Assembly (NCBI GenBank): GCA_026018925.1
Contig: JAKSZU010000016.1
Span: 2,479,501 to 2,543,500 of the forward strand
DNA: 64,000 nucleotides
From: Tupaia tana
Lineage: Eukaryota > Chordata > Mammalia > Scandentia > Tupaiidae
Direction of reading: 5' to 3'
The first letter of the stretch is position 1. Each line of letters begins with the position of its first letter. Position numbers and translations under genes: made by a program. Shown one piece after another: positions 44,130-55,135 of this stretch. The notes beneath the pieces are model-generated. The model had not been told where the DNA came from. It saw only the letters and a program-made list of their open reading frames with translations, and searched no databases.

Positions 44130-44420
44130 AACTTTTAGCATCTCTTGGTCTGTTGACAGCTATTTCATTTGTAGCCAGAATAGCAAAATTTCAGCCCTGT
44201 CCAAAAAAAGCACATACCCTCAGTAACGCCTCGCTGATGCTAATGGGCAGAAAGCGTAATGAAAGTGGTGTTCTGCAGTCAATAATTCAGCTGCTTTGCC
44301 ATTCATGGGAAGAAATGTGATTAGTTTAGTGCCTGCTGAGTTTCTATTACTCACATAAGGTAAGAAATATTACAGCTGATAGAAGATTAATGAATAAGTA
44401 ATTTGCAGATATATAACCAA
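44130..44420. promoter_or_regulatory. Candidate conserved non-coding stretch
   Basis: Repeat-free, balanced-composition DNA rich in known factor cores: CTGTTGACAGCT (MEIS/TGIF-like, 44151), GATGCTAATGGGCAG (POU/homeodomain-like, 44235), CATTCATGGGAAG (TEAD-like, 44302) and repeated TTAATGAATAAGTAATTTG. No frame stays open. The call rests on look alone. Confidence 0.25.
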
Positions 44421-44439
44421 AAATTTTTAAACTAGAATT

Positions 44440-44535
44440 TGCAGGAAGGAGTGAGAAGGAAGAACGCAAAGTGGAGAAGGAGGAAGAAGAAAGAACAGGA
44501 GGGCTGTGGGGGAGGAGGAGGAGGACTGTGAGAGC
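44440..44535. repeat. Purine-rich tract
   Basis: About 95 bases of almost only G and A (GGAGAAGGAGGAAGAAGAAAG, GGAGGAGGAGGAGG) on the plus strand, within otherwise unique DNA. May form triplex DNA, but that is not testable here. Confidence 0.6.
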
Positions 44536-44827
44536 TATCTCAAGAGCTGTTCATCGTGCTTCCAGCCTCTGGCACACGCCGGCTGAGTCCTGGGGACCTT
44601 GATCATGGGGAAAGACTGTAGGAGGGAATCTACCTGGGATGTCCGAGAAAGCTACAAGACCCTACAAAACACGTGTGGTTAGCGTCAGAGAGAAAAGCAA
44701 ATGTCCACATTCTTACTGCTTGATTTATCCATTCGACCCTAAGGTCATTGCTATAACATTTAAGATTATTGAATTCTTCTATAGGAGATAGGAGAAACAA
44801 ACTAGGAAGACAGCTAAAGTTAATTAT

Positions 44828-44895
44828 ATAAGAAGACTTCAGAAGGTCCATGAAAAAGTTGAAATTACGGTACAAGTTTATTTTGGTACTGAAGC
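44828..44895. mobile_element. Palindromic MITE, family B, half copy
   Basis: GACTTCAGAAGGTCCATGAAAAAG and GTACAAGTTTATTTTGGTAC match the left half and centre of the element at 543-678. The right inverted end is missing. Confidence 0.5.
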
Positions 44896-45012
44896 TGCAT
44901 GCTCTCTTTCTCCTTACATCTATTTTGCTGTAAGATTTCACAACCCAGGTCTTTTGGTCTGGGAACTTCTCTGTCCCAAGGTCTCAGGAATGACTTGCTT
45001 AACGCATACTTG

Positions 45013-45270
45013 GGGGACCAGCAGATGGCGTACTGTTACGTTGCTGTATGTGCGTAGTCGGCCATGGTTCAAGTCTTAGACCTGGTGGCTTAAAGCTCAT
45101 GCCAGGTATGTGTGTATGCATGCTCAAAATCCCAAGAGGAGAGTGGAGGAGAAAGGACTGCGAAGGGGCCATTGCCCCCCCACCCAGGGGAGGATGATTT
45201 CTCATTTTCTTTGTCTCTCTGGTGAGGGCATGTGCCCTATAGCAAAAATCTCTTTAAAAAAATGCAAAAA
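45013..45270 (+). mobile_element. tRNA-derived SINE, family 1
   Basis: GGGGGACCAGCAGATGGCG head, GGTTCAAGTCTTAG B box, CAAAATCCCAAGAGG, CATTGCCCCCCCACC variant, short CT run, tail TGCCCTATAGCAAAAATCTC. Confidence 0.85.
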
Positions 45271-45285
45271 AACAAAGAAAAAAGA

Positions 45286-45380
45286 CAAACACACACACAC
45301 ACACACACATGCAGATACACACACTTGGAAGCCCAAGACAAATAAACACACACACGCACACACACACACACTTGGAAGCC
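45286..45380. repeat. Duplicated CA microsatellite block
   Basis: Two (CA)n runs are each followed by CACACACTTGGAAGCCC (45318 and 45365), about 48 bp apart. The block grew from the A-rich tail of the SINE at 45013. Confidence 0.75.
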
Positions 45381-45399
45381 CCTAGGACCTAAGAATATA

Positions 45400-46004
45400 T
45401 CCCAACACGTAAGGTGTGATTGAGTCTACCTGATGATTTCTCTGGACCAAGGGAAACATATGAGTGCTTTTTCATGTTCACATTAGATTTTTTTAAGCAA
45501 CAAGAAGTTCAGCCATACTCCGGTGAGCTGTTGCTGGCCGATGATACTACTTGCTTCTGTTTGTTTGTTTGTTTGTTTGTGCCAGGTAACCCCTGAAGGT
45601 CCAAATTCCCCAACGTGTGCCACAGCAAATGTCTCATCAAAACTTCATGACCCCGAGGCACTTTCCGCTGCCCTCACCAGTGGATGCTTTCCCAGACGCT
45701 CCAGGGTCTCCACGGGCAGCAGTCCCATGGATAGCAGAGTGACCACAGCGCTCCCCGTGCTGTCACTGAATGCTTTCACTGCAGAGGGAGACACAGCAGC
45801 TGACACAGAGTGCCCCTCCAGCCCCTCCCATGCTCCCCCTCCATGGGCTCACACATGTGCATGCAAATTGTCCTCATTGTGTGTGAGGTTTGCTTAGGAA
45901 GTTTAACATGCAGAAACAAGACTTTCTGGGGCACTGAGTGGCATTTGAATAAAGATGGGAGAGGCAAGTTTCCAGCTAAGCCAGACAGTTAGCTGCAGGC
46001 AGGA
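45400..46004. other. Unique GC-richer stretch; long frame judged spurious
   Basis: Plus-strand frame 45523-45897 (124 codons) begins with a hydrophobic run that comes from a (TTTG)5 repeat at 45557-45580. After it the residues are Ser/Pro/Thr-rich without any domain. No splice or start context supports it. Confidence 0.4.
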
Positions 46005-46170
46005 AGGCTTGTTTTTCCGCATGCTAATGGAATGGAGCTATGCTGCTCTAGACCACTGACAATCACACTCGCAAACGGACATTGCAGGCTCTCCATCAGC
46101 GTGTTTGATGAGGTGATTAGGCAGAAATAAATGTGACTCTCAAATGAACATATTTTCTTTTTAAGTAAAG
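46005..46170. promoter_or_regulatory. Candidate conserved non-coding stretch
   Basis: It has an octamer-like ATGCTAAT next to GGAATG (46021-46034), CACTGACAATCACACTCGC (46053) and GATGAGGTGATTAGG (46107). It is repeat-free. This is motif-based inference only. Confidence 0.2.
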
Positions 46171-46497
46171 CCTTCATGGGGAATCTGGGGTTTGGAAGAA
46201 ATAAACTAAGATTCAGTCTTGGATGCTTGACATACTGTAGTCTCCCACAAATAAATCTTGAGAATTTGACTAAAACTTTTAAGCAGAGGCTCAAGACACC
46301 TAAATATCCTTCTTTCCCAGAGAGTTCTCGTCTTAGCCTATGGGCTAGGACACCCACAGGCTCAAACAGTAAGTGAACGTGTTTGCTGTGTATGCTAGCT
46401 CATGTTCCCAGGTAGAGCAGACTCCTGTAGGTCTTAACAGCAGATGACAATATTGTCACAAGGTCTGTATTTCCCCATTAATTAGGCTTGTTATATG

Positions 46498-46619
46498 TAT
46501 GGAAGATTTCAGAAAGTTTGTCAAAAAATAGAATTAAAGAATGAGTTTATTTTGGTGCAAAATTTTTTGAAACTCATGCTCGTAATCCGTATTTTTCATG
46601 AACTTTTTGACAATCCCTC
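46498..46619. mobile_element. Palindromic MITE, family B (copy 2)
   Basis: About 120 bp. Left end TTTCAGAAAGTTTGTCAAAA against the reverse complement of the right end TTGTCAAAAAGTTCATGAAA shows inverted ends. The centre GAGTTTATTTTGGTGCAAAA equals that of the copy at 543-678. No frame; not autonomous. Confidence 0.6.
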
Positions 46620-47465
46620 ACATGTAGTAATTAGGTGGCATAAGAAGTCCTTATCTATCAGGAATCTTGCTAGCTCAATATGAGTAAACATTCTTCATTT
46701 TGTTCCATGTTTTGACATCGTGCAGCATAATCTTAACATTAGTAATTAAAAAATTGCTTTAAATGTGAAGCAAATCATCAAACACATTTTCCACCCGCAT
46801 ATAGACTCTTCTTACCAAAAACAGTTTCTACTTCCTGCTATTTAAAAAAAAGGAAATTGAAACTATATGTTTGAGAAACCTGCTGCGTACCTGCTATGTA
46901 CCAAGCCCTGTGCTGACCACCTCCACACACGTTGTTTCACTTTGTCTGGACCTCACCACGGCTCCTTTCCTCCCTTCCGCCCCAGTGTTCTCTTGCCAAT
47001 GTGCACTGTATCAGGACCTCGTAAACGGAGTAGTTCTAGTATGGGCATGTTTACTCGCCATTCTCTGCTCTGGAAAAACTTAGCTGGCACTTCACAAGGG
47101 CCTTGATGAAGTGGCAGTGACTTAGTAATGATGACATCATTCATAGGCACATCAAACAGGTTTTATTTATTTATATTTTTTTAATGAAAACTACACAAAG
47201 TCAATGTTCCTAGCATAGATTGTTAATGTCAGTAGGATTGATGAAACAGGAATTACATCATTTACAATTTAATGTCCTAGCTACAAAGTTAAAAATAAAT
47301 ATACAAAAAAAGGAGAAAATAAATGTTACTCCCATAGAAATGAAATAATCTAATTATAAAATAAATCAAAATATAAAATTTATTGCAAATATAGCTTTCT
47401 TTCACTGATGGGTGATGAAAAATCACTTTATTTTTAAAAGTGAAGACTAATTGGATTATTCAATT
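46620..47465. other. Unique sequence with a MIR-like core
   Basis: About 46885-46970 resembles a MIR core (ACCTGCTATGTACCAAGCCC, TGTGCTGACCACC). Otherwise AT-rich DNA without a gene. Confidence 0.4.
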
Positions 47466-47484
47466 AGATAATCAGTAACATTTT

Positions 47485-47748
47485 TTTTTTTTTTGGAGAG
47501 GTTTTTTGCTATAGGGCATGTGCGCTCGCCAGACAGAGAGAGAGAGACATAGAGACAGAAAGCGAGAAATCACCCCCCAGGGGGGATGGTCACGCCGCAA
47601 TCCCTTCTCCTCCATTCTCCTCTCGGGATCTTGGGCACCCACGCACATGCGCCCGGCGTGAGTTTTAAGCCACCGGGTCCGGGATGCGAACCGCGGTCGA
47701 CTACGTGGGAGTCCAGCGACATAGCCATTACGCTAACTGCTGGTTCCC
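47485..47748 (-). mobile_element. tRNA-derived SINE, family 1 (young)
   Basis: Complete reverse copy with exact 19-bp target duplication AGATAATCAGTAACATTTT at 47466-47484 and 47749-47767. Keeps CACCCCCCAGGGGGGATGG and all CpG sites of the head (GTCCGGGATGCGAACCGCGG). Confidence 0.96.
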
Positions 47749-47769
47749 AGATAATCAGTAACATTTTAT

Positions 47770-48130
47770 TGACTGCTTACAATGTTTTATTTATTATTCA
47801 ATTAGCTACATTTTTTGAAGCCACTGTAAGCTTTCCAAATGTTATGAGAATAATTAATATGATTTCTAAAGATAGAAGACATTCTCAGCCCATTTACCTG
47901 AAGTCTCATATATATCTAATAGTTCTTTAAAAAGAAATGCTAAAGACACCATTTGCAGATTCCCTTTTCCTTCCTCGCATGCATGCTTGCTAGAATAGAG
48001 AAATCCAATAACACACGTTGACAATATACTATTCAGTTCCACCCAGAGTCTTTATCCACTGATTTGTGCATCATAATTATTGTCAACGAACCAAGGTTTA
48101 CAACTCAGCCTTAAACTGTATTAGTAAAAG
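47770..48130. other. Unique sequence, nothing recognised
   Basis: No gene or repeat could be supported. Confidence 0.5.
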
Positions 48131-48136
48131 TAAGTC

Positions 48137-48615
48137 TTGTGGCAGTCCTGTAGCCTAGGATTCCACGTGGTCCACTGTAGCTTGAATACTGGCCCTTTGT
48201 GTCTTGAAAACATGCCGGGAAGGGCCAGTGGATGGCACAATGCTTATGTCACCAGCTCAGCGCTTACGTGGCTTTTCATGGCTGATTGCAGTGCAAGTCC
48301 TGAACTGCAACTTGAGACTCACGCTGGGCACATGTGCGTGTGTGCCCAGAATCCCCAGAGGAGACTGGAGGAGAAGGGGTTGTGGCATGGCCATCTCCCG
48401 TGGCAGGGGGTGTTGTTTTTTGCTTTCTGTCTCTCTCTATCTCTCTGGCAAGGGCACATGCCCTATAGCAGAAATCTCTCACAAAAGAAAAACGTGCTGG
48501 GCATGTGCGTATGCTCCAAGTGTACAGGATAAAGAAGTGGAGGAGAAGGGATGGCAGTGTGACCACACCCTGTTGGAGGATCCTTTCTCTGACTCCTGTT
48601 AGGAGGGGAGATAAA
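48137..48615 (+). mobile_element. Outer SINE split by another SINE
   Basis: Head half at 48137-48219 (GCAGTCCTGTAGCCTAGG to GAAAACATGCCGGG), then body at 48487-48615 (GTGCTGGGCATGTGCGTATG, GGAGGAGAAGGGATGGCAG). The junction repeats GAAAACATGCCGGG / GAAAAACGTGCTGGG are the target duplication of the inner copy. Confidence 0.78.
48220..48486 (+). mobile_element. Inner SINE, family 1, inside another SINE
   Basis: AAGGGCCAGTGGATGGCACAATG head, an extra 20-25 bp between the A and B boxes (CAGCGCTTACGTGGC), GGAGAAGGGGTTGTGGCATGG, and TGCCCTATAGCAGAAATCTC tail. Same orientation as the host. Confidence 0.82.
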
Positions 48616-48739
48616 GCAAATCTCTTTGCAAATGACTTTAACTATGAATATGGGACTTATAGACTACCTCTGGTTACTTCAGTCATCTTAAAGACAATTC
48701 CACAAGTTGTTCGTTCAATGCTTCTTTAGTGTTTTTGTT

Positions 48740-48988
48740 TGCTTTTTAAAGAGGTTTTTGCTATAGAGCACGTGCGCTCATCAGAAAGGCAGAGACAGAC
48801 AGGGAGACAAAAAGTGAGAAATCGCCCCCTGGGAGGATGGCCACACTGCAATCCCTTCTCCTCTCGGGATCCTGGGCACACACGCACATGCGCCCGGCAT
48901 GAGTTTAAGCCACTGGGTTTGGGACTCAAACCATGGTCAACTACATGGGAGTCCAGTGATATAGACATTACGCCAATGACTGGTCCTG
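48740..48988 (-). mobile_element. tRNA-derived SINE, family 1
   Basis: Reverse copy: GAGGTTTTTGCTATAGAGCACG, CGCCCCCTGGGAGGATGGCC, GCGCCCGGCATGAGTTTAAGCC, head ending CCAATGACTGGTCC. Confidence 0.88.
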
Positions 48989-49845
48989 ATTCTTGAGTGT
49001 TTAATGAATAAAATGGAAAATTATTTTCACTGGTATCTAAAGGCCTTCACATTTGTTATACATATAACTCTCTAAGCTTATTCCACTGTTAGGTTAGGCA
49101 TCCCATGCTAGAACAAAACCAAGTAGTAACCATTCCGTTTAAGTTCTCTAACTTTATTTTAATGGACTTTATTATATTTCAGTGCAGCTTTAGGGTTACA
49201 ACACAGCTAAGCAGAAGATACAGAGATTTCCATCTACCCCATGCATCCACATGCACACAGCTTTCCCTGCCAAACTCCCCCACTGCACTGGCACACTTGC
49301 TACAGCTGATGAGCGTCACCATCACCCGGGCCATAGTTCACAGTAGGGTTCACGCTTGCTGTTGGACAGTCTCTGGGGTTGGACAAAGGTGAAACTTACG
49401 TCACTTTCATAAACTTATGTCACTTTCACTAAAACTTATTAGAAATAATTTTTAATGTGTTTCATCTATTCATTCCTTCCTTGCCCCTAACCTTTGGCAA
49501 ACATTGATCCTTTTTCTGTCCCCAGAGCAGCACTGCTTTTTAAGAACATCATATAGTTGGGTTCACACAGCGTGCAGTCTTTTCAGACGGGCTTCTTTCA
49601 CTTAGTAATGTGCATGTGAAGTTCCTCCGTCCGCCTTTTCATGGCTTTAGAGTTCATTGTTTTTTCGGGCTGACTAATATTTCATTGTCTGGATTTCCAC
49701 ATGTATTTATTATTCGCTCACTTACTGAAGGTCATCATGGTTGCTTCTATGTTTTGGCAACTATGAATAAAGTTGCTATAAATATTCATGGACAAGTATT
49801 TCTTGGGGGATATGTTTCTGTTTTCAAAATGTATTCATTTATTTA

Positions 49846-50088
49846 TTCCATGAAAGTGGAGGAGAGAGAGATAGAAAGGTACCCCCACCAGGCTCTTCAC
49901 ATGACTATCCATCACCAGCCTCAACAGCCAAGATCATGGGCACATGTGTGTGCCTGGTGTGCACACGTGTGTGCCTGGTGTGCACAGGGACACCATGGGA
50001 TGCAAACCCAGGACTCTTCCATATGGTTTCAGCATCAGAAGTCATTGCATTTCTGCTGTGCCACCAGGGCTGACCCTCCATGATGTGG
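49846..50088 (-). mobile_element. tRNA-derived SINE, family 2, in LINE-1 copy 6
   Basis: Reverse copy with CATTTATTTATTCCATGAAAG tail, short GA run, and head end CTGTGCCACCAGGGCTGACCC. Two 23-bp copies of a CACATGTGTGTGCCTGGTGTG-like unit lie at 49939-49985. Confidence 0.6.
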
Positions 50089-50342
50089 GCTTTCAACTAA
50101 TTTGAATAAAAACCAAAGAGCACAATTGCTGTATAATGTAATAAGAGTATATTCAGTTTCGTAAGGAACTGACAAATCATCTTCCAAAGTGGCCACATCT
50201 TCTGCATTCCTACTGGCATTAAGTGAGGGGATCTGTTGACTTATGTCCTTGTTAGCATTTGGTATTGTTAGTATTTTGGATTTAGACATACTTATAGTGG
50301 GTTTAGGGCACCTCACTGTTATTCTAATTTAAATTCTCTAAT

Positions 50343-50600
50343 GACAAGTCTCCAGGGAGTCTTGAGCCTGGTCTGGGCAGGCTTTAGGGTGATCTGTCCT
50401 TGGGGCCTGAGAACAGCTTTGAAACTTTTGGTCCCCATCACCCACAATTCCAGCAGCCTGGCCTCGCCCACCTGCCAGGAGTCTTGAGCCCAGTCTGGGC
50501 AGGCTTCAGGGTCAGTCCACGCTTGGGGCCTGGTAGCAACTTTGGAACTTTTGGTATACCGACCTGCTTCACCAAATTATATCTTCTCAGCTTGCTACCA
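50343..50600 (+). repeat. Tandem 122-bp unit at the 5' end of LINE-1 copy 7
   Basis: GGAGTCTTGAGCCTGGTCTG at 50356 recurs as GGAGTCTTGAGCCCAGTCTG at 50478, with GGGCCTGAGAACAGCTTTG and GGGCCTGGTAGCAACTTTG in step. About two units are present, and they differ in sequence and period from those of copies 2 and 3. Confidence 0.85.
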
Positions 50601-50824
50601 CCTCATCAAGAAATGAATACGTGGCAGAGGAGGCAAACACCTGAAGTTACCCATAACTGCTCTGACCTGAGAGACAGAGCCTCCAGCAGAAAAAAACCTG
50701 GGAACTAAGGCTGAAATTTCTGCTACCAGCACTACAGAATCTGCTCCAATACATAGAAAAAAGTGAATACTGTATCAGATGACTAGAAACCAGCACATAT
50801 CCCTAAGAAACATGAAGAAACAAG

Positions 50825-51775
50825 TTGGCAACTCTTCCCCAGATGAGCATAGTAGCCCTCACCAACAGTAGACAGCACAGAGAAATGCACAGGAATGTCA
50901 GGAAAGAATTCCAAATATTTATAGTGACAAAACTCAACAAGATTCAAGAGAAAACAGACAATCACTTCCAGGAAATAATAAAATCATTTCAGGACATGAA
51001 TGAGCAATTTCATAAAGAAATAGACATCCTAAGAAGAATCAAGCAGAACTTCTGGAAATGAAGAGTACAATAAAAGAAATTAAAATCCCCCAAGAAAGCA
51101 TTAACAGCAGATTGGACCATGCAGAAGAAAGAATTTCTGACCTACAAGATAAAGTCTCCAGCATAGACCAAATCACCAAAAAGAAAGAAAAAACAACCAA
51201 AAAATGTAGGGAAACACACAGAAAATTCTAGACACCATGTAACACCCAAATATCCATCTAATGGGTATTTGAGAAGGTGAAGAATGTGCTAGACATGGAA
51301 AGCCTCTTTCACTAAACTCTATCTGAAAATTTTCCAAATATATAGAAACATTGAGAAATTCAGACCCAAGGAATAAAAAGGACCCCAAATAGAATTAGCA
51401 CAAAAAGATCCCCCCCAGCACATCATAGCCAGATTGGTAAAAATTAAAGACAAAGACAATATTTTAAAAATGGCAAGGGAGAAACGTCAAGTTACTGATA
51501 AAAGTTATCCCATTAGACTAAGGTCAGACCTCTCAACAGAAACAGTGCAGGCAAGGAAGGAGTGGAAAGATGTATTCAAAACATTAGAAGAAAAATAGGT
51601 TTAACCAAGAATACTATATTCAGAAAGATTATCCTTCAAATGGGAGGAACAAATACAAGTATTCTCAGATAAACAAAAATGGAAAGAATTCACCAATACT
51701 GGACCAGCTCTACAGGAAGTACTGAGAGGAATGTTGTATCAGGATAACCGAAGACAGACAGAAACAGGAAAATGA
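50825..51775 (+). pseudogene. L1-ORF1: LINE-1 ORF1, broken
   Basis: The first 78 codons hold NVRKEFQIFIVTKLNKIQEK and the start of the coiled coil (KSFQDMNEQFHKEIDILRRIKQN). Later readable parts are DHAEERISDLQDK-like text at 51110-51150 and the C-terminal GKRQVTDKSYPIRLRSDLS at about 51480-51540. It ends before ORF2 with a short spacer. Several stops are present. Confidence 0.82.
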
Positions 51776-51785
51776 AAAACAACTG

Positions 51786-54700
51786 AGAAAATGGCTAGCA
51801 AAATGACAGGGGTAAATCCACAAATATCAATAACAACATTGAAGTTAACAGATTAAATTCTCCCATTAAAAGACAGACTGGGACCAGAAGATGATGGAAT
51901 GGTTATGTCGCTGGACTCCCATATGTCAATACTCCACTGACTCCTCTGGACAGATTATCTGGACACAAAGTAAACAAAGAGATAAAAGATCTAAATGATA
52001 TCATACAGGAAGTGGACTTGACAAACATCTATAGAGTATTTTGCCCAACCGCTACAAAATGTACATTTTTCTCACTTCCACATGGAATGTTTTCGAAGAT
52101 TGACCATATGACAGGGCACAAGACAAGCCTTCACAAATTCAAAGGTATAGAAACTATACCTAGTATCTTTTCTGACCACAATGGAATCAAACCTGAAATC
52201 AACTTGAAAATTTACAAACACATGGAAACTAAACAACCTACTCCTAAATGACTTTACGACTATGGAACAAATTAAAACTGAAATCAAAAGGCTCGTGGAA
52301 ACCAGTGATCATAAACAGAGAAGTACTTACAACCTATGTGGCACAGCAAAAGCAGCTATAAGAGGGAAGTTCATAGGAATTAGTGCCTACAAGGGAAAAG
52401 CAGAAAGATGACAGATAAACATCCTGATGACACAACTCAAGGAACTGAAAAAACAACAACAACAAAACCCAAACAATTCTAGGACAGAAGAAGTAATAAA
52501 GATTTGAGCAGAAATAAATGAAATAGAGAATAAAAGAACTGTATTGAAAATAAATGAAACCAAAAGTTGGTTCTTTGAGAAGATAAAATTGACCCACAGT
52601 TGGTGGGATTTATCAAGGAGAACAGAGAAAGAAACCAGAAAAATCGAATCAGCAAGGAAACAGGTATTATTGCAACAGATATAACAGAAATACAAAATAT
52701 CATCAGAGGATACTATGAGCAACTACATGCCAACAAACAAGAAAACCTAGAAGAGATGGAACAATTTCTGTACAGATTATAATTTACCTAGATTGAACCA
52801 GGAAGAAATAGAAAGTCTGAAGAGACCCATAACAAGCAATGAGGTTGAATAAATAATCTCCCAACAAAGAAGAGCCCAGGTCCTAATGACTTTACTTCTG
52901 AATAATACATAACTTCTAAAGAAGAACTAGCCTCAATTCTCTTTAAACGATTTCTAAAAATTCAAAAGGACTGAACTCTCCCAAATTCATTCTATGAAGC
53001 TTTAATCGTTTTAATTCCAAAGCCAGACAAGGACATGACCAAAAAAAGAAAACTTCAGGCACATATCCCTGATGAATACAGTTGCAAAAATTCTCAAGAC
53101 AGTAGCTGATAGTATCCAACAACATATTAAAAAAGATTATACGCCATGACCAAGTAGGATTTATACCAGGGATGAAGGATAGTTCAACATACACAAAATA
53201 ATAAATGTAATACATTACATTAACAAAAGGAAAGATAAAAATCATATGATCATATTGATTACTACGGAAATAGCATTAGATAAAATACAACACCCCTTCA
53301 TGATTAAGACTCTCAGCAAAATCAGCATAGAAGTGACATTCCTCAACACAATGAAAGTAATCTATGAGAAAACCATAGCTGGTATCATATTGAATGGGAA
53401 AAGCTGAAAGCCTTTCCACTAAAAACTGGAACAAGACAAGATTGCCCACTTTATCCACTCCTTTTTAACATAGTACTAGAAGTTCTAGCCAATGCAATTA
53501 GACAAGAGAGTCAAATAGAAGGTATCTGAATAAGAAAAGAAGAAGTGAAATTATGTCTATTTGCAGATGATATGATATTATACATAGAAAATCCAGAAGA
53601 ATCCACAAAAATCTCCTGGAAGTGATAAATAAATATAGTAAAGTGGCAGGATACAAAATCTAAAGCATCTTTATACACAAACAATGGACCAAGTGAGAAA
53701 TAATTGAAGAAAGAAATCCCATTTATAATAACCACAAAACCAATACAATATCTAGGAATAAACCTTACTAAAGACATTAATGATCTCTACAAGAAAAACT
53801 ATGAAACGCTAAAAATGGAAATTAAAAATGATACATCAAAGCGGAAAAACATCCCATGTTCCTGGATTGGAAGAATTAATATAATTAAGATGTCATCCCT
53901 ACCAAGATTAATCTACAAATTTAATGCAATTCCAATCAAACTACCAGAGATATTTCTCACATAAATAGAAAAAACTATCATAAAATTTGTCTGGAAGCAT
54001 AAACGGCCACATATTGCCAAAGCAATACTTTGCAAGGGGAATAAAGTGGGAGGCATCTCACATCCCAACTTCAAAAAATATTACAAAGCTATAGTAATTA
54101 AAACAGCATGGTATTGGCACAAAACCACACATGTAGATCAATGAAACAGAACTGAGAACCTAAAATAAACCCCCAAACATACAGCCAACTGATCCTCGAC
54201 AAAGGACACAAGACAATCCAGTGAGAAAAAGAAAATCTTTTCTGTAAATGGTGCTGGGAGAACTGGATATCCACCTGCAGAAGAATGGAGCTGGACTATT
54301 ATCTCTCACCACTAACAAAAATTAAATTAAAATGGATTGAGGATCTAAACATAAAGCCTCAAACTATAAAAATACTGGTGGAAAACACAGGAAAAACTCT
54401 TGGAGACCTTAATGTAGATAAGGACTTCTTAAAGGAGATCTCCAAAGCACAGGCAACAGGCAAAAATAGAAAAAAATAGACAAATGGGACTATATTAGGC
54501 TGAGAAGCTTCTACACAGCCAAATAAACAATAAATAGAGTGAGAGGACAACCGTCAGAGTGGGAGAATATATTTGCAAATTATGCCTCAGCTAGGGGACT
54601 GATAACTAGAATATACAGGAAACTCATGCAGCTTATCCACACGAAAAAATCCCATTAAATCATGGGAAAAGGAGCTGAACAGATCATTCTCTAAAGAATA

Positions 54701-55135
54701 GCCCAAATGCACATGAAAACATGCTTGACATCTCTTATTATAAGGAAAATACAAGTCAAAACTTTAATGAGATACCACTTAACCCCAATCAGAATGGCTA
54801 AAATTAAAATAAATAAATAAATAAATAATGATGAGTGCTGGTGAGGCTATGATGAAAAGGGAATTCTCCCACACTGTTGGTGGTAATGCAAATTAGTACA
54901 ACTACTTTGGAGAAGATATGGAGATTCCTCAGAAATCTACAAATAGAACTACCATACAACTCAGTAATTCCCTCATAGGTATTTACTCAAAGGGTAGAAA
55001 AACCCTCAGTCAGACAATCACTTGTCCATCCATGTTTATTGCAGTATTGTTTACAATTGTTAAAACATGAAATCAACACAAATGTTCAAAAATAGATTAC
55101 TGGATTGAAAAAGTGGTATATGTACTCTATGGAAT
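51786..55135 (+). pseudogene. L1-ORF2: LINE-1 ORF2, broken, with internal deletion
   Basis: After ISITTLKLTD-like start codons (51826), the endonuclease is cut: text goes from SPIKRQT to a SINE head (51880-51922) and resumes at VNTPLTPLDRLSG (51925), so about 125 residues with the QETHL motif are gone. MDLTNIYRVFCPTATKCTFF (52012) and SDHNGIKPEI follow. The reverse transcriptase has [13 protein letters not shown] at about 53550-53590. The C-terminal part continues to near 55135 with many stops. Confidence 0.85.
51880..51922 (+). mobile_element. 43-bp SINE head at a deletion junction
   Basis: GGGACCAGAAGATGATGGAA and GGTTATGTCGCTGGACTCCC are the first 43 bp of family 1. The rest of the SINE and 375 bp of ORF2 are missing. 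SINE insertions keep the 3' end, so a head alone points to a later deletion running from inside the SINE into the L1. Confidence 0.85.

Noticed and set aside
45523-45897. 124-codon frame with a signal-peptide-like start
   Set aside because: The hydrophobic start is made by a (TTTG)n repeat, and the rest has no domain, homology or splice context that I can see.
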